DNA of 64,000 nt from NCBI RefSeq assembly GCF_901933205.1, contig NC_044571.1, forward strand, positions 69,441,689 through 69,505,688. The letters run 5' to 3'. The notes below the pieces were generated by a model. The model ran no database searches and was not told where the DNA came from. It saw only the letters and a program-made list of their open reading frames with translations. The stretch is from Camarhynchus parvulus (lineage: Eukaryota > Chordata > Aves > Passeriformes > Thraupidae). Of this stretch, positions 1 through 11,785 are shown one piece after another (position 1 is the stretch's first letter; each line of letters begins with the position of its first letter). Made by a program: the position numbers and the translations under genes.

Positions 1-3000
1 CAGAAAGGTATTTAAATACCAGCTGCACCCTGCTCTATGCTCAAATCTTAGTGGAGCTGTTGATGAAATGAAATGTGTGAGGAAATCTCAGAGGTGGCAG
101 CTGGAACATTGAGAACTACTGTGTCTTTAGTGGCACTTGGACAGGTAGGAGCTTGCTCATAAATGGGAAATTCTGCTACCCAGAATGTGCTGTAAGGACA
201 TCTTTTCACTGGAAATGAAGATGTTATTCTCCTTCCCTGCAGGTGTACCAATTGTAGATTTAGAGAGGGAGCTGACCAAGGAGAGCTTCAAATCTCAGTG
301 GAAAAGTGCGACATATTCACCTGAAAGTATATGCCTGCAAACACCACTCTGTTTTTCAGATTGCTCAGATTGTGCATGAGCAACACAAAAGCATTTTTTA
401 GGATCAGCTGCTGACTTCAGTTCCACACACTTGTGATGCTACCGCATGAACCAAGTTTCTGCCTGGATCAGCTTTCCCTGGGGATTGCTCCACAGCACCT
501 CTGAGCAGCCTGGAGCCTGCAGCAGAGGGGCCATACAGCTCTTCAGCTCTCTCTCCAGCTGATTTAGGCTCTAGTGCCTATCTCAGCCCCATCAATAATT
601 CTACTGCATTTACCGAACCATCCAGAATTTGTGAGATAAAGCACTGTACAAATCCTGCTTCAGGAAAAGAACTGGTTCAGCAAGGAATGAGAACTTTCCC
701 ACTGATGAGTTCGCAGAGACTGTAAGAGACTTGGCTAGACTTCAGAATCAAAGATGCTAGAGAAGTTATTTTGTGGTTAGTAAATAAAATGTTAGCATCT
801 AGTTCCTGACAGCACTTAAATTATCTTCAGGAATGGGTTTGTATCTGTGGGGTAAATCCTTTCCCCTCTTTTCTTAGGTCAGGGTTTAATTTGTTCCTCA
901 TATTTCCCATAAGCAACTTCCAAGGATACCTTATGGTGGCTGATGAGCAACAGGGATGAATACTCAGCTATCACTTTTGCATCCAGCTGAGAATGTTTCA
1001 CCTCTACACCTGGTCCAGTGGCTCTTTGGTGCCACTGCCTCTGATTTCCTTAACAGAGTTATTTAAGTGCAGCTGCATAAATGCAGTTCTTACAGCTAAT
1101 GAACTTAGTTCGGTGAGCAACTATTCTCCAGGGGTTCCCCTGCCTCCCTCTTGGTATTGACAATGCCTCCAACTGCACTGAGGCTGATCTTTCTAGATTG
1201 CCTCAGTTGTGGTGGTTTCCAGGACCTGATTCAGCCAGCCTCACCAGGATTAGTCCTGCAGCAGGAGATAACTCTTGTCATTCAGAGCTTGCTCCTCTGC
1301 TCTGATTCTGAACAGGGATTCTGCTCAAGCAGATGCAGTATGTCTTCTGTGCAGGTCCTGCAGCTGGTGGGAGAATTCCCATCCTTATATTGATACCATA
1401 AATTAAGGAATTGCACGTGAGTGGTTCAGGCAGGTCTTTGCAGATCTCCTCAAGTAACAAGAGATGAAGCAGGACATCAGGATGTGACATCTCAAGTCCA
1501 CACAAGCATGGAGAAGAGCCCAATATACAGCTGGGAAGGCCTCAGGCAATGTGAGACATGTTTGGTGCAGTGCCAAGGAGCTCACACACTTCACATCATG
1601 TGTTATCCTTCTGTGCCCTGTGCTTTGAAACTGTGGGATTGAAGAACCAACAGAGACAGACAGCAAGCTGGGTTTTGTGTTGGTCCCTGTGGCTGGAACC
1701 AGTTTGGCTCAGTTGCTCTGTGATTCTCCTTAAAGCCCAGATCAGCAGTGATAAATAGTGCAAAAATGGGAGCTCCTCTGTCTAATGCTCTGAGATCAGC
1801 TGGCCCTTACAACTGGCCACACAACTCTTCAAAAAAAATCATTTTTGAGTATGTGGAATAAAGAGAATTTTTAGTCTCAAACTTACAGCACCACAGCCAT
1901 CTAGGAAATGAATTCGTTTATTTTGTGTGGTAGGACAGTGTTGCCTTGTTGTTGGCTTTGTCTGGGAAAGCATTTTCTGTTTGCAGAGGTAAAAGAGGAA
2001 GTTTGGAGGCAAGTCTGGTGGCTCAGCTTGGATGAACAATTTCCAGGAACGTATTTTGGTAAATGAGGTGGCTCAGGTGAGCCTGGAGTATTTCAACCCT
2101 GAGTTATTGGGTTGGGGAAAAAACTCTGTAACCTCTAAGTCATTAGTGTGATTCTTCTGTGGTGATAGAGAGCTTTCCTGCTACCCAGGGAAGGATGGCT
2201 GAGTCAAAACCAGAGAAATGCCTTCCTGCTCTGCTTGGCAAGAAATCATGTATTAAGTGGACAATACAAAGTACTGACCAGCAGCCTGAGTTCTTGATGT
2301 TCTTGATCCTACAGTCCCACACAGAGAGACTGCTCACAGAAGAGCCCTGCTGCCTTCTCCAGTATCCATACTTCTGTGAGAGGGCAGCAGTTCACCAGTT
2401 TAAAAGCACAATTTTTATCACCTCCAAATATAAGTTCTGCATGCTATAACTGCACTGGTGGGACAGCAGCCCTGCCCAGAGTACATGGTAAATTCCAGTG
2501 GTGTTGACAGCATCTCCCAACTCAGATTGGTGTACGCTTGAATATCCTCAGTGACCTGAAGTTGTGTGTCAGAGTAGGTCATTGCTTCTTTTTAAATGGT
2601 CTCCTGATATATGAGTCCATTTCTTGTATCTCTGACTCTCCAGAGGACCGAGGGGGTGATGAGCTTTGGACCACTGAGTTGCTTTAGCAATCCAAATAAA
2701 AACAAAGGTTGGGACCTCATTCGTATGAAGTGGATCCAGCTCTAGTTACCATGACACCATGACAATCAACTTGTTTACTGCTTCAAGGTACAGTCTAAAC
2801 ATTCTTGGCATGTCATTTGCATAGCAATATCCAGAATGCTTTGTGTCACTCTACTGTATTAGGGCTCTGCAAATGCAATGAAAGGTTTCTTTACATGTAT
2901 GCTTAACTAAAGAGAAAGAAAGGAAGAGAAAGGAGAAGGGAGCTTTACTTTTGCTAGCATGTTTCATACAAAGTGTAATCTAAACTGTGTGCAAAATTAA

Positions 3001-6000
3001 ACATAAGAGCTGGATACATGACCCCCATATGTTCTGGGGAAAGAGGGAGGGGGGTAATTATTCAGCAGAGGGTGGAAAACAACTGAGACTATCTAGGACT
3101 TATTTTGGCAGACTATTTAAGCATATGCTTAACTTTAAACAGGTGATTGACTGAAATGCAGGAAGGAAAAATAAAAAGACACAGGGAAGTGAGAAAACTT
3201 AGATTAGTAGAAGAAAAGGGAATAATGTCAGGGAGCCAGCTCGGCTGTGTGAGCTGGCAGCACTGCAGAAGGGCCAGGGTGGATGTGTTGGCTGGGAATA
3301 GCTGGTGGGTTGGAAGGGTGCATGGGGCCCTGTGCCAGGACACCGTGTACAGGGAAGCCTGTGTGGTGGTGAATGAGGCACCCAGGTATCACCTGGCATA
3401 AACTGATGTGGCTTCTCTGCTGGCTCACCGCTGCTGACAACCTGAGTGTTGGCCTCAACAGCTGTGCAAGCAAGGCTGGGAGTGAAACAGAGCCCCAAAA
3501 TGTCCCTGAAAGGATTAGGCCTGGGGACAAGACAGAAACTGAAGCAAGAATTGTGATCGATGGTAGTGAATGGCCAAAAGTATGCAGAGCTGGAGCTGGA
3601 CTCACCCAGGGAGATGGAAATCTTACCAGTTAGTGCAGGCAGGAATACAAGGGGGTAGTGGTGAAAGCCTGGGAGGTAATGCAACAGCAGAACAGGTTTT
3701 TGATGCGCTGGAGCAGCTTGTATCTGGGTTGTGACAGGTTAAGTCAGCTCTGCAAGGGGCCAGGGTAGGACTCAGACAGGTCTCAGACGCCATCCGAACT
3801 ATTTCACTGCAGTCTCAGGCATCTAGGTAGAAGGCATGAGGTCCAGCAGGTTTGACATTGGGAATACTCCAGCTGTCTTGTCTTCCCTCTGTGCCCAAAG
3901 CATATCTAGGCTCAGGACTGGTCATGCTCAAAAGAGCATCTTGATGGCCAGGAGGTGAGGACAGGAGTTTCCCACATCACCAGCTTTCATTTACCTTCCC
4001 CCTAGTACAGTGTGGTGTCCTCCCAGTTCAGGCACCAAATAAAACTCAGACATGACAAGGTAGCATCAAAGATAAGTATCTCTTGTGGATTCAGTGAATC
4101 TCTCAGACTCTGGTCAACTCAGAGATCAAAGCTGGTTTTCTCTAGAGCAAAGAATTAATGGAGAAGCATGTTAACATTTCTGTGTCTGCTGTAATGAATG
4201 ATCTGCAATCCTGTACACTGTTCATAGCTGAGACCATGAGGATAGACTCAGGAGACAGCCCACATCACAGATGGACAGCTTGCTCAGCAGGATGGCTTTT
4301 ATAGATCAGGCATCTCCCTGCTACCTCCAGTAGAACACCAGCAAAGAGACAGCTCTGGTCTGAAGGAGCCCTGCCTAGTGTGAAGGTCTGAATAAGACAG
4401 ATCCCAGGAGTGTATTTGTGTCATTCCTCAGGTAGCAGCCTCTGCCTCATTCAGTCCATGTATTCCTTTGCACCACCTGCCTTGTGGAGGCCTTTTCTCT
4501 CCAGAGTTACTGATTCCCATGAACTTCCTCTGCGTTTATATCACACCAAGTGCAAAAAGACTATGACTTTAAAGAAAACTTAAACAACATATGTACATGT
4601 ATTTTACCATTCTTTGCTTCATGTTTTACCATATTATGCTTAATCCTTCTGCTCTGCCTTGCACACTACAAGCCACCCGAACATCTGCACATTTTTCACA
4701 TTTATGGATAATCTACTATTATTTAGTATTTGGCTGAGGCATGATTGAGAAAGGGGTTCTTTTAAAAAAAAAGTGTAATCCAAGGCACTGCACACTTTTG
4801 TAGTCTACCCTGACCAGGATCAGTCAAGCACAGGCAGTTAGTCCCCCCACACAGGATGCTTAAATATTTTAAAATAAAACTAAATCCAGATGTATTTGCA
4901 GCCACAGCTACCACGTATTCTCTCCAACAATCTGGCTGTATCTGTCTTCTGTGTTTATACTTTCAGGTGTAAATTCACTTGTGGAGAACAATTTGAGGTG
5001 CCTGTATGTGTGCCTAGTCCTATTTCAGATGTACCAGGGTACCTGACATCCTCATCAGACTGGCAGAAGGGACCTATCAGCTGCAGACCCCTCTGGAGCA
5101 GTGACTGAAGCCATCCAGACCAGATACTCCCACCCAAAATATAACATACTAGTACACACCTATGCTCAAGCATGGGAGCCACTGCCCATCCAGCTGCAAA
5201 GCGCATAAAATAATGTATTTGTAGTCTGTGGCTGATGCTAACAGCTTTCATAGTTAGAAACCTGAGGCTGAGGAAAAGAATAGACACAGATCTGACAGGA
5301 GCTACTGTCTCCAAGGCATGTTTTGTGTTCATGCTAACATCCTATTCATGTGCTTTCTCCAATTTGGTCTATATAGACTGGTAGCAAATATGTGACAAAA
5401 ATGTGCTCTTTTCCTGGTGTTCTTTCTTGGGAACAAGCCTAACATAAAATGCCAAGGAGGAAAGGGCAAGTTAGAGAAGGTTGTAGCAGAATAAGAAAGG
5501 GGATATAGCAAACTTAACAATGAAGAGTTTTTCCTGGTTGCGATAATTGCTACTTCTTTTTTTAGTTAGCTAGTTAGTTTGGTTTTATTTATATATGCTG
5601 GATATATATGAGTTATATAAAACTGAGTATATAGAGTAGTTCCAGAGCAGTCAGCTGTCCAGCACCAGGCAGCCATTCCTGTAGAGCTACAGCCATATTA
5701 AGCATCAGGCCCAGCCATTTGCTGTCATGATCAGTGTCAGTATCCTAGGAGATGTCCTGATCTTGCATAATTGCATCCTGATAAATGAGTACTTTGTGCT
5801 CATAGCAAAAACACTTTCAAAATTAATGTAATTGAGAGACAGCTACTGTTGATGTACCTGTCTTCAAATCATTTGGAATATCATGCAAAACTGTTTTATT
5901 TAGGATCTTTTTTTAACACCCACCTGTATTTTAAAGTAATCACATTCATAAACCAAATTATATTGTCCTTAGAGAATCAAATTTCAGAGCTGCCCTCAGG

Positions 6001-8930
6001 AACCTAAGGATTAAAAATTAATCCTTGTTATCCCAGTAAATTGGTAGGTAAGGTTCATTCTAAGTAAACAAGAGTGATAGAAAAACACCCAGTTACCCAC
6101 AGTGTAATGCAATTCCAAAGCAGCAAGTCCATTTACCCCAAACACTATTCCAAAGCCATGGGGCCAGCTCAGAGCTGGCACTGTGCAAATACATTAACTG
6201 CAGATAAACCAAATTATGGAATTCCTGAGTTAATAATATTGGTTTTGTGGTTAAGAGTAACAACATTTAAAATACCAATGCATATTTTCAGCTGTAAACC
6301 TATTTGATGCAGCCTTTATGTGGAACCAAATGAGGTTGAGAGATAAAAATAAAAATCACAATAATGTAAAAGCCAAATAATGCAAATTAATACTAAGTAG
6401 ATGTAAGTACACAGGTAATTAATGTTGAAAAGGTTCTCCATTTCAAACCTTTGGTTTTTTACCCAGATATCCATATCAGGTTCAGATTTTGTGCCTGTGA
6501 AAAGAGAGTGGTTGCATATGTGATGGGATGGGGTGTAAGACACCAAAATTCAGCAATGCCAGTGTGTGGAAAAGAGAGCCCAGCATGATCTTTTGTCCTC
6601 ATTTCCCTGCCAGGACAGTCACTTTTGCTCTGGGATACAGTCTTTACAGCCTTCATAGCATCCAAAGAGTGTCCTCTCTGCATACTAGGGCAGAAGTAAT
6701 TCAATTTTAAGACAGAAATATGATCAAAAAAGTATATGCTGGGAAATATTCAAATCCACTTTGTGCATTTATAAATCTGATTCCTGTTGGAATCAGGTGA
6801 GACTGGGGATTTTAGATGCTAAAATGCTTAAGTAACTTTCAGAAACCTGCTGCCAAAATGGCTGGAGATAGAAAGTTGAAAATTGGCATGTTATGACATT
6901 CGCTTTAGCAGAGGTGCCCACTCTCTTCCCACAGCAAAATGACTTTAATTTGCCCAACCTCAGAGTCCTTGAAAATGACACTCTGAGCATTTGCTGTAAT
7001 GATTTCTCACTAAATTAGAAAAATGCCCAACTAAGGAGGGATTATCTCTGCATGTGGATGTGGCATAATGACTGTCAAGTGCACTGAGAGCCCCACTGGG
7101 CTTTGCAAGGTACAGAGGGTCTGCAGCAGAGGCCAGCGTACCTCGGAGAATATTAATACTGTCTTGTTGGGGCCATCCATTGTGATACTCCACTGCTGTT
7201 CAGACAAAATTATACCATATGAGGGAATTCTCTTTGCTACTTTACATATATGAGGTACATTTTAGAGCTGAGGATTGTTCCAAATTGTCTGGCTGACAAA
7301 CTCGGTCCGTAAATGATGCAGTCATGTGTGTGCCCACACTCTCTGTAATGTGTGCACCAGCATCACTACAAGATTCTTCCTTGCAGCCCACAGCTGCTGT
7401 GCCTGCAGTGAGAATGTGATAGTGAACTTGATTCTACACACTAATAAAGTTTTCCAGCTGTTCCCTCAGATCCCACCAGCTCTGGTTCCTCAGGACAAAA
7501 TGTGCTTGTCCACAAGGTACTGTTTTTCTGCCAGGCACGCTGCTGCCCAGGTTTCACAGTGAGCAAGGAGCAAGCTGTGTGGGCAGTGCCACTGCCTCAT
7601 CATCCCTATCACGCTGGTGAGAAACTCTCCCTGTCTGCCTCTGCTCAGCCTCAAAACAGGGGTGTGAGGAGGCACATTGTGTACATCAGAGTTTGTGCCA
7701 TGGAGGAACAGAGACATGGTGGGAATGTGCTGGCAGACAAGGATGTTGAGAGCTTCAGCAGCACCACCACAATACCACTCCAGCAGCAACACTCACACAC
7801 TCAGTGCTGGTGTTCCTTGCATGTCACTGCCAGCCAACTGGCTCAATCCCCCGCTGCTGAACAGGCACGAGGGGCACACACATGCTCGCCTCTGTGGGTG
7901 CCACTGACTTCAGTGCCAGTGCTCTGGAAGAGGATGCCAGACCCCTTGCTAAACCTACATTAGGCTGTTTCTGCCTCTATTTTGCAATGACTTTTCAAAA
8001 TAAGCCTGGTAAACATGAGCAGGATGGGAGGTGAGTGCTGGAAAATCTACAGGACCCTGCTGTGCAAATTAAGGTCCTCTGAGGGGTCTTTTCTGTTGAA
8101 ACTGGTCCACTGGGGAAGAATGGGCACGCAGGGGACATTAGGGGGCCAAGCACCAGGCAAGACTGACTGACTCTTGTATCAAGGCCAGATTTTAGTCTCA
8201 AACCTGCCAAATTCACCCCTAACAGTCAAGGGAAAAGGAGCCAGGAAGATGCTGCCCGTGGGGTGTTATAACTACAAGCTTGCCCTGCTATCCCATCTCA
8301 GCTGAGTAATGTGGGAAGCCAGCAGAGGAGGAAGCCAAGATGGAGAAGTAAGAGGTCTAAGGGCCCCAGGAGTAAGTGGGTGAAGGAAGGCCACCAAGAA
8401 ACCTGAACATTTTGTCCATGTGCCTCAGTCTTGATAATGCAGCTACCTAGTGTCACCAAATCCTTGCAATTTCCAGACAGGGGAACACAAATCAGCCCAG
8501 ACCAGCAGGGTGAGATACTGCCTTGTACCTGTCCTGCACTGTCATGTCTAGTTGTTCCCCCTAGCTTCACATCATCCTGAATGTCCTGAGAGGTCCACAG
8601 TGTGCCATGGGCTGCAGGGTCACACTTTCCACTCATCTGTGGGGTGGAGCTGCAGGAACAATAGATCTCCCAGACCCACAGCTATACAAGGTGTCTTGTG
8701 AAGGCTGGAGGGTGACATCTCTGTTTTATGGGAAGGATTTGATATTGTCCCAGCAGTGGGACTTTTACCTGCTCTGCCTTTACCCTGGTGCCCAGGGATC
8801 TCAAACCCACAGCTTCCCACACCAACTTCAGCCTGTGTGTGGAACAGCATTGACCTTCTCCACAGGGATTTCCCATGAGACACAACATTCCCCTACCTCT
8901 TCCCGGTGCATGTTTTGGACGTGCTCTGGG
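1..8930. other. Intergenic DNA, GSX1 to expected PDX1 side
   Basis: This stretch is AT-rich to neutral and holds no exon I can recognise. I looked for a second ParaHox homeobox, because PDX1 lies on this side of GSX1 in other vertebrates, and saw none. The open frames here are short, overlap on both strands and show no known domain. No clear CR1 copy was seen. From about 7.5 kb rightwards the base composition becomes more GC-rich towards the CpG block at 8.9 kb. Confidence 0.6.
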
Positions 8931-8939
8931 ATGAAGACT

Positions 8940-9800
8940 GGGTCTCATCCCGGTACGGGCAGCAACCTACGGTAGCCTAGGGACCCAAGCACATTCCCCG
9001 GATTGCAGGGCATGAATCCCGCCGTGCCGTGCACCGCAGCTCTGCGGCTTCGTGGGGAGAGTCGAGGCATCGGCTGCGGGTGCAGGGACGCCCACTGCAC
9101 CCACTGAAGATGGTCCCCGTGAGCCCGAACGGAGCGGGAGTCCCGGCCCAAGGGGCTTTCCCCTGCACGGACGGAGCGGCGGCCGGAGCACCGGGCTCTG
9201 GGGGTCCCGCACCCGAGGAGGTTGATGCCAGTCCGCATTGTGGCACTCCCGGGGCCGCGGGACCTCTCGGCTGCTTCCGACGGGGCTCCCCGCCAGCCAG
9301 CGGGACGAGTCACCGCGCAACGGGAAACAACGGCAAAGCGCTGCCGGGAGCGGGGCTGGCGGGACACGGTAGCCGTGACGGAGGGAGCCCCAGCAAGATC
9401 AGTCCCGGCCCCAGTCCCGGAGGGTTAGCGGGATGCCGGGACAGCCCTTCCTATCTGGCGGCCTTGGACACCGGGACAGAGGAGCCGAGTCCCGGCGGCG
9501 GCAGCCCGGTGCTCATATTGCCCTACAGCGGCGGGCAGGCTTGCGGCTGGGATGGCAATGAAAGGTGCTCAGCCCAGCCTCTCCCCGGCCCGATCTTTAG
9601 CTTCGCGGGGGAGAACCGAGAGAGCGCCCGGGGTTCTCTCAGAAGGCGGGGGTCCCATGCACCCCGTACCTTCAGCTCGACATGGAGAAAGGAGGACTCC
9701 CCGTCATCTGCGCTCGCCGGAGCGGGCGAGTCCCGGTGCCGAGCCGCGGCGGAGAGGGTCGGAGAGCGATGGTGCTCCCAGCGCAGGCCCGCGGACGCCG
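8940..9800. other. CpG-rich block downstream of GSX1
   Basis: A GC-rich and CpG-rich segment lies just past the likely GSX1 polyA site. It begins abruptly near 8940 and ends near 9800. CpG-rich blocks around ParaHox and other developmental genes are commonly Polycomb targets; that is general knowledge, not something the sequence shows. A 292-codon plus-strand open frame crosses it (9029-9907). It is rich in Gly, Pro, Ser, Ala and Arg with no recognisable domain, as expected where AT-rich stop codons are rare, so I do not call it a gene. Confidence 0.6.
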
Positions 9801-9848
9801 AGGGACTGCTTTCTACGCGAAGAGAAGGAAATAAACCACCAACGAGCT

Positions 9849-9854
9849 TTTATT
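9849..9854 (-). terminator. GSX1: Distal polyA signal candidate for GSX1
   Basis: AATAAA on the minus strand, about 640 bases past the GSX1 stop codon, followed by AT-rich sequence. It would give a 3' UTR of roughly 0.65 kb that includes the AT-rich simple sequence at 9855-9920. A nearer signal at 10298-10303 competes with it, and the sequence alone does not decide which is used. Confidence 0.4.
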
Positions 9855-9920
9855 GTTATCATAATCATTATTATCATCGCCATCATCGTTTCTCTGCACA
9901 TAAATAAATAAATAAATATC
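9855..9920. repeat. Simple AT-rich repeats (ATT/ATC and AAAT units)
   Basis: Short degenerate runs of ATT and ATC triplets are followed by four tandem copies of an AAAT-type tetramer around 9900-9918. They lie at the boundary between the GSX1 3' region and the downstream CpG block. Confidence 0.6.
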
Positions 9921-10297
9921 TCCCGCGGGGAGGGAGTGGGACGGAACTGTACAACCACAGTTGTGCGCCCGGCAGCGACGAAGTCAAAACAGAACCGTTT
10001 TGTAAAGGAAAAAAATAATAGGGAAAAAAAAAGTGAGGGGGAAAGATAGTATCCCAAACAGCCTTCAACCCTCCCCGTCCGTCCGCCCGCTTTTGGGCAC
10101 CGCCGAGTTACCGGAGGGAGCCCGGGACAGCATCCCTCCAGGCGGGCGCACCGCCCGTGCCGCGCAGCGTCCGCGCACTCCGCGCCCGTCTCGGTGCGCG
10201 GGGAGGTCTGCGAGGAGCTTCCCGGGCTCGGGGATGCGCCTGCGGGGAGACCAGTGAGACAGCACTATGGGGGGACGCCTGGGGTCCTAGGGAGGAG

Positions 10298-10303
10298 TTT
10301 ATT
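10298..10303 (-). terminator. GSX1: Proximal polyA signal candidate for GSX1
   Basis: AATAAA on the minus strand about 190 bases downstream of the GSX1 stop codon (10495-10497). It is the first canonical hexamer after the coding region, so a short 3' UTR ending near 10280 is plausible. The alternative is the hexamer at 9849-9854. Confidence 0.5.
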
Positions 10304-10494
10304 TACACCAGGGCGCCGGGACACCCGTCCCCGTGGGCCGGGGGTCTAGAAAGGCGAGAAAGTCCTTCGTAAATTACACAAATTATACAAAACAGTATAA
10401 AATCCTTCGGCTGCATGTCAGCACCGGGGCAGGCAGGACTCCCTCCCCTGCTTTCGCCACAGTTCCTGCGGGGCCGGGGTGGGTGTGCGAGTGG

Positions 10495-10850
10495 TTAAGG
10501 GGTGACTGCGAGACCTCTGTCGTCCTTCCCCGAGGAGGATGGAGACATGCGCAAGTCCTCGTCGTCCTCCGAGCACTTAGTGGTGGAAAGGGACGAGCAT
10601 TTACAGCTGTGGCCGCCCCCCCCGCCCCGGTGGGAGCTACTTTTGCCTTCTTTCTTGTGCTTGACCCGTCGGTTCTGGAACCAGATCTTCACCTGCTTCT
10701 CGGAGAGGTTCAGGTAGGTGGCGATCTCGATTCGCCGCAGTCGGGAGAGGTACATATTGGAGGCGAACTCCCTCTCCAGCTCCAGGAGCTGCGTGCTGGT
10801 GAATGCGGTGCGCATCCGCTTGCTACTGGGCAGCTGGCTGGACGTGCTGT
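10495..10850 (-). CDS. GSX1: GSX1 exon 2: homeodomain and C-terminus
   Basis: Second coding exon of the ParaHox homeobox gene GSX1 (GS homeobox 1), a nuclear sequence-specific DNA-binding factor that patterns ventral forebrain, hypothalamus and spinal interneurons in vertebrates. The acceptor is a pyrimidine-rich tract ending CCATCCCCAG at 10851. The exon supplies the last two bases of an Asp codon (residue 130) and runs to TAA at 10495-10497. The homeodomain spans about residues 139-198. It has the [15 protein letters not shown] start of helix 1, a [16 protein letters not shown] helix 2 and the recognition helix [16 protein letters not shown] with the invariant Trp, Phe, Asn and Arg. A glycine run, two cysteine-containing motifs and the acidic/serine tail ending [10 protein letters not shown] plus seven residues follow, as in GSX1. 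The full protein is 247 residues; the human one is about 264. Confidence 0.96.
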
Positions 10851-11298
10851 CTGGGGATGGAGAGGAGCGCACCGTCAGGACCGGCCGGACCCTCCGCCGC
10901 CCGCCCCGCCGCGCCGGGCCCTCGCCGGTCCCCGCTGAGCCCTCCTTGCCGCCCACCCTGCGGGGCCGCAGCCCCTCCTCGTCCCCGGGGGGCCTGAGAC
11001 CCAGCAAGCGCTGCCAGGCTGGAGTCCGAGCCCACAAGGGTTCCGCGGCCGCCTCTCCCTCCCCGTCCCCGCAGCCTGGCTCGGAGGCTCGGCGGGCAGC
11101 AGCGGGCTTCCCCAGCGCACCGTCCGGGGCACCGGCAGAGAGAGATGCCGGAGTCCCCGTCCAGCCTCAGTGCGCTGGGCGGGCATCCCCTCCCCAGGCG
11201 TCTTCGGCAAGGTCCCCCGGGATCCCCATCGCCTCCCCGCAGTCCCCACCGCTGTCATGCAGGCATGCACCCCCGCTCGCAGCCCCTGCCCGCCTTAC
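10851..11298 (-). other. GSX1: GSX1 intron (448 bp)
   Basis: A single short GC-rich intron with donor GTAAGG at 11298 and acceptor CCCCAG ending at 10851. It interrupts an Asp codon after the first base (phase 1), just upstream of the homeobox, as in other vertebrate GSX genes. Reading straight through it gives a spurious N-terminal extension of the homeodomain frame. Confidence 0.93.
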
Positions 11299-11686
11299 CC
11301 ACGGAGATGCAGTGGAACTGCCGCGGGTCGGGCAGCGGGTAGGCGCCCTGGTAGAGCGCCGGTGCGTGCCCGACGCTGACGGCGGAGACGGAGTGCTGCT
11401 GGCGGGCCAGGGGCGAGTGGCAGTACTGGGAGCCGAAGGGAGGGAAGGAAGCCTTGATGAGGGGGATAGCGGGCGGCGGCGGGTGCAGCTGGGAGGCGGT
11501 GACACAGAGCGGGCAGACGCAGAGCAGCCCGGCCTTGCGAGCGTGGCAGGCTCCGGCCGGCAGCCCGGGCAGCGGGTGCGAGGGGTGCACGGCGTAGGGG
11601 AAGAGCGGCGGCGGAGGACTGCCCTCCCCCTTCTTCTCGCCCGCCTCCCGCAGCACCAGCGAGTCCACCAGGAAGGAGCGCGGCAT
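11299..11686 (-). CDS. GSX1: GSX1 exon 1: N-terminal repressor region
   Basis: First coding exon of GSX1, residues 1-129 plus the first base of codon 130. It opens [14 protein letters not shown], a SNAG-type tail like those of Snail and GFI1 proteins, which recruit repressor complexes; that role is family knowledge. Other GSX1 hallmarks follow: the LFPYAV segment near residues 29-33, a cysteine-rich [15 protein letters not shown] block at about 47-61, [11 protein letters not shown] at about 80-90, and [14 protein letters not shown] at 116-129 ending at the splice donor. These separate it from GSX2, which lacks this cysteine/QLH context and carries long His and Ala runs. The alanine run of mammalian GSX1 is missing here. 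The ATG at 11684-11686 is the natural start, because the SNAG tail must be N-terminal. Confidence 0.96.
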
Positions 11687-11751
11687 TGCCCCGCGCAGCC
11701 CCGCGCAGCGCCCCGCGCAGCGCCCGCCCGGCGCCGCTGGCCAGCCCGAGT

Positions 11752-11760
11752 GGTGCTGAA
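11752..11760 (+). promoter_or_regulatory. RE1/NRSF half-site near the GSX1 start
   Basis: GGTGCTGAA is the reverse complement of the left half of the RE1 (REST/NRSF) consensus. It sits about 65-75 bases upstream of the GSX1 ATG, close to the expected transcription start. No properly spaced right half is evident, so this may be chance. It is noted because REST represses many neural genes of this kind. Confidence 0.2.
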
Positions 11761-11777
11761 CGGCGCCCGCCGCCCGC

Positions 11778-11785
11778 TTTAAATA
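11778..11785 (-). promoter_or_regulatory. GSX1: TATA-like box of GSX1
   Basis: On the minus strand TATTTAAA lies in an otherwise GC-rich context about 92-99 bases upstream of the GSX1 ATG. That would place transcription start near 11750 and give a 5' UTR of about 65 bases. It is the only AT-rich core-promoter-like element close to the start codon. Confidence 0.5.

Noticed and set aside
1..8930. PDX1 exons expected next to GSX1
   Set aside because: I looked for the PDX1 homeobox on the minus strand and did not see it. The gene must lie outside the window to the left if synteny holds.
9029..9907. 292-codon plus-strand frame downstream of GSX1
   Set aside because: It is a stop-poor frame in a CpG block with biased composition, no domain and no splice or polyA context. 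It ends in simple-repeat-encoded residues.
10851..11037. Upstream extension of the GSX1 homeodomain frame
   Set aside because: This is read-through into the intron. The acceptor at 10851 and the donor at 11298 give an exact phase match to GSX1 exon 1.
10718..11782. 354-codon plus-strand frame opposite GSX1
   Set aside because: It lies antisense to the confirmed GSX1 exons and intron in CpG-rich DNA where stop codons are rare. It is Arg/Pro/Ala/Gly-rich with no domain.
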